From positions 1,550,001 through 1,614,000 of the forward strand of contig CAVVOX010000002.1 in the NCBI GenBank assembly GCA_963749875.1: DNA of 64,000 bases, read 5' to 3'. How positions within the stretch are numbered: the first letter of the stretch is position 1; the number at the start of each line of letters is the position of its first letter. Source of the stretch: JAHQVI01 sp963749875 (GTDB lineage Bacteria > Pseudomonadota > Alphaproteobacteria > Rhizobiales > Rhodomicrobiaceae). Below are positions 8,405 through 16,296 of the stretch, piece after piece. The notes beneath the pieces were generated by a model that was given only the letters and a program-made list of their open reading frames with translations, was not told the DNA's origin and made no database searches. The position numbers were made by a program, and so were the translations under genes.

Positions 8405-10237
8405 ATGCGTATGCCAGCGGATCGTTCGGGCCCAATAGGCTTGGGCCGTAAACGGAGACGGCCGCAGCGGAAACAAAGGTGTTCCTTCAGGAAAGAAGGC
8501 GCGCGAGCCTTGGTTCCCGCATTGGCAGCGTCCGGCTTTCTCCTTGCACAGCTCCTATCGATGCCGCCGCTTGAACGAACGCACTTCGGTGTGAATGGGC
8601 AAGATTTCACTCTATTTTCATCGGCATTCGCGGCTGGGCGCGGGGGGCAAAGCGGCAGAGGCAATGGCGGCGGCGCGGGCCAGGGAAACAACGGCGCAAT
8701 TTCCGGTTTCAGCAATTTTGGCCCGAACAATGCGCCGGCCGGACATTCATTCCCGGCCAGCCGAGGCCTGCGCGGGAATGGCGGCGGCATTCCGGCTGAA
8801 ACGCCGCTCGATCTCCCTTCCGGGGCTGTGTCGCCAGGCGAAAAGCTCCCCGACCTGAAATTCAACGATAAATCGCCGGTTGGCGCGCTTCTGGAGCTCG
8901 ATGAGCTGAAAGCAAACGCCGGTGATTACCTTGGCCGCTATCCTCCGCCGGGTCTTGCATTCGGCAAGGGCAATCGGGAGCAAGCGGGCAAGAAAGCCCA
9001 CGAACATCGCCGGCGCGCATCCGTTCAGCGCTCCATGCGGACGGCGGTCCCCGCCAACTCCTATATGCAAAACGAGGTGCTCGCCCGTAATCTGAGCCGC
9101 GCCGCGCTGGATCGCGCCAAGGCCCTCGGTTTTGCCCCGCAGGACAACGACCCGGCGCAGACGGACGGATCGATAACAAGCCTGACGATCCCGACAGGCA
9201 TGACAGCCATAGAGGCGGTCGCCATTCTCGAAAGCGAGCTGCCCGGTGAACAATTCCACCTGAACCGTATCTATCGCCTCTACCGTCCAGCGGCAAAGGA
9301 AGGCGATGTGCAGCGGGCAAAAGGCATTGAATCTGCCGGCCCGGATGATGCGCTTTGTAAGGAGGATCGCTGCTATGGCCGGCAGGCGATTGGATGGAAA
9401 GATGACCTTGCCCAATGCGCCGGCAGGCTGAAGATCGGGATCATCGATACCGATGTCGACATTCAGCATACGGCATTTGCTGGGCAGGAGATTGTTCAGG
9501 AGACGTTCCTTCCCGATGGGCGGCGATTGGCCGGAGGCAGCCACGGCACGGGAACCCTCGCTCTCCTTGCAGGGCGGCGGGATAGCGGCACGCCCGGTCT
9601 TCTTCCTGACGCCGCGTTTTATGTGGCCAGCATCTTTTTTGCCGGCGACGACGGCGAAGTCTTAACCGATACCGTCTCCCTGCTCAGAGCTCTCGATTGG
9701 ATGAGCGCCTCAGATGTGCGGCTCGTCAATATGAGCTTTTCGGGCCCTCAGGACGATCTCGTGGAGGCGCGGATTCGGACGCTCCGCGCAAAAGGCATGG
9801 TCTTTGCCGCTGCGGCCGGCAATGAAGGGCTCGCGGCAGAGCCGAGCTATCCGGCAGCCTATTCGCAAGTGATTGCGGTGACGGCGGTGGACAAAGACCT
9901 GAAAATCTACCCGTCCGCCAGTCGCGGCGCTTATATCGACCTTGCCGCGCCGGGCGTTCACGTCTGGACGGCCTTGCCAAATTCACAGGCAGGGTATCTT
10001 TCGGGAACGTCGTTCGCCGTCCCGTTCATGACGGCCGTGCTCGCGATCCAACGCCCCGAGACGCTGCGTCTGGGCAGGGACAAGCTCCTCGACCGGGTGA
10101 AGACCCTGCGGCTGGGGGCGGCGGGCCATAGCCGCCGGACATACGGCCGCGGTTTGCTCCAGGCCCCGAGCGAATGCCCGAGCGCTGAAGAGCTTGCGAC
10201 CGATTGGACCCCGGTGTCCGGCGTATCGCTGCGTTAA
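8405..10237 (+). CDS. Subtilisin-like serine protease (peptidase family S8), membrane-anchored or exported
   Basis: A 610-residue product from ATG 8405, preceded by a G-rich stretch; a TTG and another ATG lie close by. A basic N-terminus leads to a hydrophobic segment (ALVPALAASGFLLAQLL), a signal or anchor. A Gly/Asn/Ala-rich linker follows, then an unassigned region, then the S8 catalytic domain. Catalytic Asp is in GIIDTDVD (about residue 348), His in GGSHGTGTLALL (about 380), Ser in SGTSFAVPF (about 536), with the oxyanion Asn in AAAAGNEG. The triad is complete. It converges tail to tail (no gap) on an anti-sigma/ECF sigma pair, a neighbourhood that suggests a link to envelope-stress signalling (inference). 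Confidence 0.9.
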   Translation: MRMPADRSGPIGLGRKRRRPQRKQRCSFRKEGARALVPALAASGFLLAQLLSMPPLERTHFGVNGQDFTLFSSAFAAGRGGQSGRGNGGGAGQGNNGAISGFSNFGPNNAPAGHSFPASRGLRGNGGGIPAETPLDLPSGAVSPGEKLPDLKFNDKSPVGALLELDELKANAGDYLGRYPPPGLAFGKGNREQAGKKAHEHRRRASVQRSMRTAVPANSYMQNEVLARNLSRAALDRAKALGFAPQDNDPAQTDGSITSLTIPTGMTAIEAVAILESELPGEQFHLNRIYRLYRPAAKEGDVQRAKGIESAGPDDALCKEDRCYGRQAIGWKDDLAQCAGRLKIGIIDTDVDIQHTAFAGQEIVQETFLPDGRRLAGGSHGTGTLALLAGRRDSGTPGLLPDAAFYVASIFFAGDDGEVLTDTVSLLRALDWMSASDVRLVNMSFSGPQDDLVEARIRTLRAKGMVFAAAAGNEGLAAEPSYPAAYSQVIAVTAVDKDLKIYPSASRGAYIDLAAPGVHVWTALPNSQAGYLSGTSFAVPFMTAVLAIQRPETLRLGRDKLLDRVKTLRLGAAGHSRRTYGRGLLQAPSECPSAEELATDWTPVSGVSLR

Positions 10238-11071
10238 TCAGCTGTCCCCGTTCGTCGTTTTCCAACGATCGCGAATGACCGTCCTTTCCTCTTCGCCCGT
10301 CAAAGGATCGCCGAAGACGAGGGCTCCAACCGCCGCATCCATGGCGAGGCTGTCGCCGCCGCTTGCCGGAACCGTTCGATCGGATGCCGAGAAGGACGGC
10401 GCGGTTATTGCGTGAATTTCGACCGCCCATTGGCGGCCGACACGGCACGCAACGCCGACATATCGTTCCGTGGACGGCATGGTGATCTGGTACTCCCGAC
10501 AATAGTCACGCGTTTCGTTTCGAAACGTCATCTTAACGCCGAGATCGATTTCCCGATTGCCGGAAAGCGTCAGGGTGGATTTCCGGCCGCTCGGCACCGT
10601 TTCCAGCGTCCGCTGCAGCGCTCCGACCGCAAACAGTCGGTTTCCTTCCATCTGAACGAGATCGCCGAGAGGAACCGCATTGTTTGCCGCCTCTCCCCGA
10701 AGCAACCATCCCAGTCCAATTCCGGCGATCATCGCCAAGCCTGCGGCAAGCGCTGGCTGGAGGGCCTGGATGCCGGTGACGCACAGCTTTGGCAGCCGGA
10801 AATTCGGAAACCGGCTGAGGCGCCGAGCCCCGCCGGCGCCGGACCATTCTGGCTTCTCCTCCATTAAAGCATCGCGCAGCCTCTTGGGGACCGGGGCGTC
10901 AACATGATGCTGAAGCAGAGCCGCGAGCTGTCGTCCCGTCAAATGGAAGACATTCAGCCGCGCACGCATCTCCTCATCGTCTGCAAGGAGCTCCTCGACA
11001 TGATCCCTATCCGGGGGATCGAGCAATCCATCCGCATAGAGCATTAAGGTTTCATCGGTCAGCTTTGGCAT
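10238..11071 (-). CDS. Membrane-spanning anti-sigma factor for the adjacent ECF sigma factor
   Basis: A 277-residue product starting at ATG 11071, with GGAGAG upstream and a 20-bp overlap with the end of the sigma gene. The N-terminal cytoplasmic part (LYADGLLDPPDRDHVEELLADD, split by me from a longer helix) is of the anti-sigma N-domain type, without the HxxxCxxC zinc motif. A single membrane segment (ALAAGLAMIAGIGLGWLL) lies near residue 125, followed by an extracytoplasmic domain of about 140 residues that contains a YCREYQITMPS segment. Its pairing with an ECF gene makes the anti-sigma role likely. It meets the S8 protease gene end to end. Confidence 0.8.
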   Translation of the reverse strand: MPKLTDETLMLYADGLLDPPDRDHVEELLADDEEMRARLNVFHLTGRQLAALLQHHVDAPVPKRLRDALMEEKPEWSGAGGARRLSRFPNFRLPKLCVTGIQALQPALAAGLAMIAGIGLGWLLRGEAANNAVPLGDLVQMEGNRLFAVGALQRTLETVPSGRKSTLTLSGNREIDLGVKMTFRNETRDYCREYQITMPSTERYVGVACRVGRQWAVEIHAITAPSFSASDRTVPASGGDSLAMDAAVGALVFGDPLTGEEERTVIRDRWKTTNGDS

Positions 11072-11582
11072 TTTTGCTCTCCAGCATAGTCGGGCCTTCA
11101 ACCGCCATGGCGCTAAGGGCCCGCCGCCCACGCACCAAACGGCTCGTGACAGTTCCAATCGGGATATTGAGGATCGTCGCGGCTTCCTGATAAGACACCC
11201 CCTCGAAGCATATGAGCGCGATCAGGATCCGCTGCTCGTCGGGCAGTTTCTCCATCGCTCGAAGCACCTGTTTCAGTGTCAAACGGCTGTCGGTGACATT
11301 TCGTCCGTCCTCGCCCGCCGGTTCCGGTCCTGCGTCCAGGTCGGTGACGATGCCGCGCACCGTGGCGGCTCGCCGCTGATCGAGCCAGATATTGCGAATG
11401 ATTTTGTACATCCAGCTGTCGAGCCGGGTGCCTGGCTGATATTGTTCCAGACGTGCAAGAGCACGCGCACAGGCCTCCTGGACCAGGTCATCACCCTGGT
11501 CCGGGCCGCCGGTCAGCGCGTAAGCAAATCGGCGCAAGCGCGGCAAGAGCTCAATGATGCCGCGCCGGACCTCTTCGGTCAC
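11052..11582 (-). CDS. ECF-family RNA polymerase sigma factor
   Basis: Extracytoplasmic-function sigma factor of 176 residues. The start is GTG at 11582, with a perfect AGGAGG seven bases upstream; an ATG 20 codons further upstream has only a weak site. Region 2 shows RRFAYALTGGPDQGDDLVQEACARAL and WMYKIIRNIWLDQRR (conserved -10 recognition region). A short linker is followed by region 4: LPDEQRILIALICFEGVSYQEAA then IPIGTVTSRLVRGRRAL. The anti-sigma gene follows with overlap, the standard arrangement. No clear self-recognition promoter was found by eye. Confidence 0.93.
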   Translation of the reverse strand: MTEEVRRGIIELLPRLRRFAYALTGGPDQGDDLVQEACARALARLEQYQPGTRLDSWMYKIIRNIWLDQRRAATVRGIVTDLDAGPEPAGEDGRNVTDSRLTLKQVLRAMEKLPDEQRILIALICFEGVSYQEAATILNIPIGTVTSRLVRGRRALSAMAVEGPTMLESKNAKADR

Positions 11583-12045
11583 GTCAAAGCCTCCTGCAGA
11601 TTGTGCGCCCCACGGAGCGACGTTCGATGCTGCCTGCACCATCTTTCCAGAACACCCTCTGATCATCGGACGGCCTATGCCGGCGCCGCAGGGCGTCACA
11701 TTGCACGAAAAATTCCGCGCCTCTGGGATGAATCCTCCGCCTCACACGTTCTACAGCCTATGCAACGCTGCAACCAACAAGCGCACTTCAGGCGGCATCT
11801 CGTCTATTGCCCCTGTTTTCCGCATCAAATGTGCATTTCCACTTGACTGCAGGGAAATGACCAGGAACTGCAAGGAGCATCGGAAGGCAAAACTAAGAAA
11901 ACCACAGACAACATGCTGATGTCAATCGAGATGTCATCATGTATTAATCATCATATGTTCTTTCCATGTGAGGCATACGCTTCTACATATACAGAGTTCT
12001 ATTAACCTATGTTTGAATGACAACAGCCGGCCACAGGAAAACGCA
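11583..12045. other. Divergent intergenic region, lower GC
   Basis: This 463-bp region separates the sigma gene from the divergent unknown gene. It becomes AT-rich between about 11820 and 12020. A GGAAC occurs at about 11864 on the plus strand, but no CGTT follows at the usual ECF spacing. No coding frame with support. Confidence 0.5.
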
Positions 12046-12966
12046 GTGTCGTCACGTTCTTCATCGCTCCATCTCATTCCTGAAAGGACGAGGACCGCGT
12101 CGGTCGGAGCGTTCCGCCTGCCCCGCGCATCACCGCGACGATCGGATCTGAACGTGGAATGCAGCATTCCGCCGACGCTGGATCAGGCAATCGCTTTTCT
12201 GCTTCGGGCGCTCCGCGACAGGGTTCTTGCCGGACGACGGGGCAGCGACGGTGGATATGATTTCCAGGCCTCCAGCATAGTGAGCCAATGGATTGCGTCG
12301 GAACAAATATCTGCTGAGAACCGCGCGGATGTATCGCGCCGCGCGAGCGCCGTTTTCCTCGATGCTGCGTGGGAGCTCACAAGACGAGGGCTCCTGAGAC
12401 CAGGCATGCTTGAGGCCGGGAGCGGTGAAGGAAAAAGCGATGAAGGCGGCTACTCACTCACGATGCGGGGTGAAGCCTGGCTCACCTCGGGCGAAGACGG
12501 CCACTTGGTCCTTTTGGAACCTGGCGCTCTTGCTGCCGCCTTCGGCCAGTTTCGGGCAAAGTTCGGCGAGGGATACCATCAGCGAACCCAGGAAGCGATC
12601 AGATGCCGGGACGCAAGCGCCTGGCTGGCCACCTGCGCGATGGCGGGCGCCGCAGCGGAAAGCATTTTGTTCGCGGCGGCGATAGCAAAGACGGGCGACG
12701 AGGCGCGCATCCTCAGAGCTTATGTCGCCAGCAAAGGGCCGAGGAAGATCCCCGACATTGTGGTCGGCCGGGCGCCCGATCGCCTGGCGCGCCCGTTCAG
12801 GGCAGGCATGAGCCTGCTTTCCTATTGGCGGGATGTCGGGGGGCACGGACGTGTGACGCCTGTTTCGGCGGCCGAAGCCGATCAGGCGCTTCATCAGCTT
12901 TTGACGCTTTCACAGTTTGTCTTCGACAATTGGGATGAGCTGACGTACGACACCGCTTCAAATTGA
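12046..12966 (+). CDS. Conserved-looking protein of unknown function, possible HEPN/DUF4145-like fold
   Basis: Not firmly recognised. I place the start at GTG 12046 because AGGA lies seven bases upstream; the frame is open to a GTG at 11968, and a later GTG at about 12152 is also possible. The product of about 306 residues has an Arg/Ser-rich N-terminus, then a soluble Ala/Leu-rich helical protein. Two parts stand out: a segment with RGLLRPG and YSLTMRGEAWL, winged-helix-like, and a helical part with AWLATCAMAGAAAESILF and LTLSQFVFDNW, which resembles helical HEPN-like proteins. No membrane segment or catalytic motif is seen. No function is inferred. Confidence 0.65.
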   Translation: MSSRSSSLHLIPERTRTASVGAFRLPRASPRRSDLNVECSIPPTLDQAIAFLLRALRDRVLAGRRGSDGGYDFQASSIVSQWIASEQISAENRADVSRRASAVFLDAAWELTRRGLLRPGMLEAGSGEGKSDEGGYSLTMRGEAWLTSGEDGHLVLLEPGALAAAFGQFRAKFGEGYHQRTQEAIRCRDASAWLATCAMAGAAAESILFAAAIAKTGDEARILRAYVASKGPRKIPDIVVGRAPDRLARPFRAGMSLLSYWRDVGGHGRVTPVSAAEADQALHQLLTLSQFVFDNWDELTYDTASN

Positions 12967-13051
12967 AGATTTCGGCCGGATGGGCCTTTTCGTAAATCCT
13001 CGAACCGTAACCCGCGCGATGGGTTGGTGGGCGGCATCGCGCCAGCAGAAA

Positions 13052-13138
13052 TGGTGCGGACAGAGGGACTCGAACCCTCACTCCCTTTCGGGAAACGGAT
13101 TTTAAGTCCGTTGCGTCTACCGGTTCCGCCATGTCCGC
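13052..13138 (-). tRNA. tRNA-Leu (anticodon UAA), CCA encoded
   Basis: On the minus strand the gene begins GCGGACA, pairing with TGTCCGC at the 3' end, followed by discriminator A and an encoded CCA (13052-13054). The anticodon arm is ACGGA-CTTAAAA-TCCGT, giving UAA, and a long variable arm pairs TCCCG with CGGGA-type bases as in class II tRNAs. The T-arm has GGTTCGAGTCC. Total length is 87 including CCA. Confidence 0.96.
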
Positions 13139-13204
13139 GGGGATTCGGACTCTTTATGCGCCAGCCGACCCTGCCTTTCAACTGTCGCAAAGGGACACGA
13201 TCCG

Positions 13205-13948
13205 TCAGGCCGCCCGCAGCGCCCCGACACGGCGCCGGTTGCGCCGCCCGCCATGGCGCACGGCCGCCAGCACCAGCAGGAACAGCACCAGGCTGTTCAA
13301 TATGTGCCAGAGGAAATGCGTGCCCCGTTCTCTGCCGAGGAAGGCGATGTCCTGGCACAAGATCCAGTCCGTCGCCCGGAAGGAAATGGAAATGAGAAAG
13401 ACGAGACCGGCGGCGATAATATAGGGGGCCGCCGGATGACGCCGAATCGCAAGCCAAAGGCCGATCAGAAGCATTGCCGCAAGGGCGGGCACATAGCCGA
13501 AACTACCATTGAGGCAATTGGTCGTCTCAAGGATCTCCAGCGTGAAGCCGAGCGACCGGCAATCGAAGCCGGTGGCGAGCTGGATGACATAGGCGAAACC
13601 GGCAATCGCGGGGATGGTGAGGATGATCGGCAGTCTTGCGAAGACATAGAGCGCATAGGCCAGATAGCCGAGCATGAAAACGCCGATTGGGATCACGTCG
13701 GCCGAGGCGGCCCATGGCGTGGCATAGGTGTGGAACAGAAAGCTGCCAATGCCGATCACGAAGAGATTGAGGACCAGCAGATAGCGCAGAAATTTGCTTT
13801 CTTCGGCGGGCCGGCGCGCCAGCATCCAGAACGCCACCAGCCCGGCAAGAATGAAGCCGAAATTGGTGATCGCGTTGAACGGCTCCGCCCAGAAGCCGGG
13901 ATCCTGGCCGCGTTCGCAATAGGCGAAAATTTTGGGGGCGTTCTCCAT
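13205..13948 (-). CDS. Ceramidase-family (CREST) membrane hydrolase
   Basis: Member of the alkaline ceramidase family, zinc-dependent amidases with seven membrane helices. ATG at 13948 gives 247 residues; the TTG one codon upstream is not needed. Family landmarks are AYCERG and FWAEPFNAITNFGFI near the N-terminus, the GSFLFHTYATPWA stretch with an expected zinc His, a membrane Asp in ADVIPI, and the C-terminal pair RATDWILCQ and GTHFLWHILNS with the other His ligands. The reaction in bacteria is uncertain: it may act on ceramides or other N-acyl lipids. It stands alone on its strand between tRNA-Leu and a small exported protein. Confidence 0.88.
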   Translation of the reverse strand: MENAPKIFAYCERGQDPGFWAEPFNAITNFGFILAGLVAFWMLARRPAEESKFLRYLLVLNLFVIGIGSFLFHTYATPWAASADVIPIGVFMLGYLAYALYVFARLPIILTIPAIAGFAYVIQLATGFDCRSLGFTLEILETTNCLNGSFGYVPALAAMLLIGLWLAIRRHPAAPYIIAAGLVFLISISFRATDWILCQDIAFLGRERGTHFLWHILNSLVLFLLVLAAVRHGGRRNRRRVGALRAA

Positions 13949-14146
13949 CAAATCCGCTTAGCAGGACGGCCGGCCCCTTTCAATCGCGGGGGCAAACGGC
14001 CGAACTCCCTCCCTCTCCGGCAGGACGATGGCCCGAAGCCGCGACGGGCCCGCGGCGGGGCGATCTGGACTTCGCCGCTTTTCACCCCTATCCTCGCCGC
14101 ACGTTTGCAAATATCGCCCGCACTGTGCGGCACATGGGAGATGATA

Positions 14147-14557
14147 ATGGGGCACATTCTGAAAACCGTTCTGGGCTTGGCCGCCGTTTCGGCGCTCGCC
14201 GCGGCATCCGCCGGAATGGCGGAAGCAGGACGCTGCAAGGGCCGCGACTGCAAATATGAGCGCTATGGCGATGAGCCAGGCGTCTACCGCTATGTCACCT
14301 CACAGGCGACCTATGGCGGCAAGACCGTGACGGCGCCGGTGCGCCCCGGCCGGTGGGGCGATCAGGTGCAGCTGCCGAGCGGCAATTGGGTCGATTGCGA
14401 GGTCACTTGCGAATATACGCTCCGGCGCTGGACGGTCGATTTCTGGCAAAATGTCGGTCCTGACAAATTCGTCTCGCCCGGCTATTTCCGTTACGATTAT
14501 GATATCGACACGGGCGAGTTCTATCGGAGAGGACCCCGGTTCCTGGGGCGGTTCTAG
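14147..14557 (+). CDS. Small exported protein of unknown function
   Basis: A 136-residue product from ATG 14147 with GGAG seven bases upstream; an in-frame ATG two codons earlier is an alternative. A clear Sec signal peptide (ILKTVLGLAAVSALAAASAG, cleavage near AEA) is followed by a mature part of about 108 residues. This has a short Cys/Lys-rich start (GRCKGRDCKYERYG), a central CEVTCEYTLRRW segment, and a Tyr-rich tail. Four Cys suggest two disulfides, consistent with a periplasmic protein. I do not recognise the family. Confidence 0.8.
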   Translation: MGHILKTVLGLAAVSALAAASAGMAEAGRCKGRDCKYERYGDEPGVYRYVTSQATYGGKTVTAPVRPGRWGDQVQLPSGNWVDCEVTCEYTLRRWTVDFWQNVGPDKFVSPGYFRYDYDIDTGEFYRRGPRFLGRF

Positions 14558-14602
14558 ACCCTGATCGGTCCGATTTCGGTCTTCGGCCGACACGGGAGGG
14601 CC

Positions 14603-15379
14603 TTATGGCTGCGCCGGCAGCGCAGGCTTGACGGCGCCCTCCCCTGCCCTTTGCGGCATGGCGTCGGTCCCCATCAGCTTGTCCCAGAAGCGGAAATAGA
14701 GGCCGTAATTGGCGCCGAACCGCGTGTGGTGCAGGCTGTGATGGGTCGCCGAGATGAGCTGACCGCCGATCGGCCCGTCGATGAAGCGCTCCGGCAGCAC
14801 TTCCCAGCCGGAATGGTTCATGACCGCCGTCACGGTCATCAGGATCAAGAGCGCGACCAGCACCCCGATATGGACGGGAATGAGGAACACCAGCGCCGGC
14901 AGCAGCCAGGCGGTGGCGAGCGCTTCGGCCGGATCGAAGGCGAAGGAGGCGAAAGGCGTCGGCTGTCGCGAGCGGTGATGGCCGGCATGCATCCATTTGA
15001 ACAGGCGCGGATGGTGCATCAGCCGGTGCGCCCAATAATAGTAGCTGTCCTGAATGATCAGATAGAGGAGGGCGCTGAGGAGCAGATAGGGTGCGCCGCC
15101 GTGGACCGACCAGCCGGTGTAGATCTTCGTGCCGCCATGCAGCCAGGCGACCAGCACGACCGCCGCCGGCGCGGCATAGACGGCGGAGGACAGCAGCGAC
15201 AGCCGAATTTCCCGCATCACGACGCGCCGCATCGGGCGGTCGCGGTTCAGCCGCTTTGCGCGCAGCTTCTCGCCGCCGCGCTGCCAGAGCAGCCAATAGG
15301 CCAGCCCCGAAAAGACGAGATAGCGCGCCGCGATGATCGCGGTGAGGAGCGCGGTGGTGATGAGGATTTCGGCGGTCAT
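14603..15379 (-). CDS. Sterol desaturase / fatty acid hydroxylase superfamily membrane protein
   Basis: Diiron membrane oxygenase superfamily, 258 residues from ATG 15379. The His boxes are present: HRLMHH and HAGHHRS in the first cluster, a later NHSG, and HHSLHH in the C-terminal cluster. About four membrane helices surround them. Substrates in this superfamily range over sterols, hopanoids, sphingoid bases and fatty acids; sequence alone does not choose. The nearby ceramidase-family gene makes a sphingolipid or related lipid substrate conceivable (inference only). The C-terminus beyond the His boxes is Ala/Pro-rich. Confidence 0.88.
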   Translation of the reverse strand: MTAEILITTALLTAIIAARYLVFSGLAYWLLWQRGGEKLRAKRLNRDRPMRRVVMREIRLSLLSSAVYAAPAAVVLVAWLHGGTKIYTGWSVHGGAPYLLLSALLYLIIQDSYYYWAHRLMHHPRLFKWMHAGHHRSRQPTPFASFAFDPAEALATAWLLPALVFLIPVHIGVLVALLILMTVTAVMNHSGWEVLPERFIDGPIGGQLISATHHSLHHTRFGANYGLYFRFWDKLMGTDAMPQRAGEGAVKPALPAQP

Positions 15380-15508
15380 GGGCCCTATTGGGCCAGATCG
15401 ATCAAGCGGAGTCCATCCTCATCGCAACGAGCATGGCCGGGCGGCTGAGGCGCTTCCAAACGACGTGGCGGAGGTTCGGCAGACCGCCGGTGTCATTCCG
15501 ATCCCGCC

Positions 15509-15910
15509 TCAACACGGGACCGCAATCGCGATATCCGTCCGCGAAAAATCATCGCCTTTGAACAGCAGCGGGGCGCTACGCGACTTCGCCAGCGCATAGG
15601 AGGCGCAATCGCCGAGATTGAGCCCGGCCTTGTGCCGCCCCTTGCCGAAACGCAGGAAGGCCTCGCGCGCAAGGCCCGCCTGTTCCGCATCGAACGGGAC
15701 GATCGCGATCCCGGCCTCGGTGAGGAATTCATCGAGCGGCCCGAAGGCCGCGCCATCTTTTGCACCGCCCGACATGACCATCGACGTCTCGAGCACGCTC
15801 AGGCCCGAGATGAGGCGAGTCTCAGCCTCAACGATCGCTTTCAGGAAGGCGTCGGCTTCCGGCTCGAACCGGAAAATCGCAATGAGCGCCGATGTGTCGA
15901 TGGCGATCAT
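15509..15910 (-). CDS. vapC: VapC-type PIN-domain toxin (RNase)
   Basis: PIN-domain ribonuclease of 133 residues. Acidic active-site residues are visible: Asp in MIAIDTSALIAI, Glu in LSVLETSMV, Asp in LNLGDCASYALA and the final Asp in LLFKGDDFSRTDI. These chelate the catalytic metal in the family. ATG at 15910 lies 11 bp after the stop of an HTH gene that encodes its probable antitoxin. The gene order antitoxin-toxin and short spacing are typical of type II systems. Length and motifs are intact, so an active toxin is expected. Confidence 0.92.
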   Translation of the reverse strand: MIAIDTSALIAIFRFEPEADAFLKAIVEAETRLISGLSVLETSMVMSGGAKDGAAFGPLDEFLTEAGIAIVPFDAEQAGLAREAFLRFGKGRHKAGLNLGDCASYALAKSRSAPLLFKGDDFSRTDIAIAVPC

Positions 15911-15921
15911 GGGCCCGGCCG

Positions 15922-16254
15922 CTATTTCGGCAGGCCGTCATCGCCATAAACATCGGCATCCGTCAGCCAGTCCCGGCCGGCGGCGGCGCGTTCGGCGATG
16001 GCGCGCAGGCGGCCGAGCAGCGCCTCCTGGTCTTCGCTCCGCGTCTTCAGGCTCACACCTTGATGAAGGAATTCCACGCCCGCCTCCTCCAGCGCCTTGC
16101 GCACATTGCGCGTCGTCGCCTCGGCAACCAGCCCCTCGCGCGCCGCCTCCAGACGCCGGATGGTGCTGACGGAGACGCCGGACCGGCGCGCAAGCTCCTC
16201 CTGTTCCATTCGGAGAAGGGCGCGCGCGGCTTTGACCTGTTCGGCGCTAATCAT
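15922..16254 (-). CDS. HTH (XRE-type) antitoxin with VapB-like C-terminal tail
   Basis: A 110-residue protein, first gene of a two-gene unit with vapC. The N-terminal half is an XRE-type helix-turn-helix (ARALLRMEQEELARRSGVS then VSTIRRLEAAREGL). The C-terminal part ends in DWLTDADVYGDDGLPK, which resembles the toxin-binding tail of some VapB antitoxins (pattern LYDEDGLPK). So the protein appears to join an XRE DNA-binding domain to a VapC-neutralising tail, rather than the usual AbrB or RHH domain. It probably represses its own promoter (inference). The gene begins at ATG 16254. Confidence 0.82.
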   Translation of the reverse strand: MISAEQVKAARALLRMEQEELARRSGVSVSTIRRLEAAREGLVAEATTRNVRKALEEAGVEFLHQGVSLKTRSEDQEALLGRLRAIAERAAAGRDWLTDADVYGDDGLPK

Positions 16255-16296
16255 GATTGATAGTTATCACGATTGAGAGCTATATGTCAATCGGCA

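Noticed and set aside
11864..11890. GGAAC as an ECF -35 for the adjacent sigma gene
   Set aside because: It is on the wrong strand for the sigma gene and lacks a CGTT at the expected distance.
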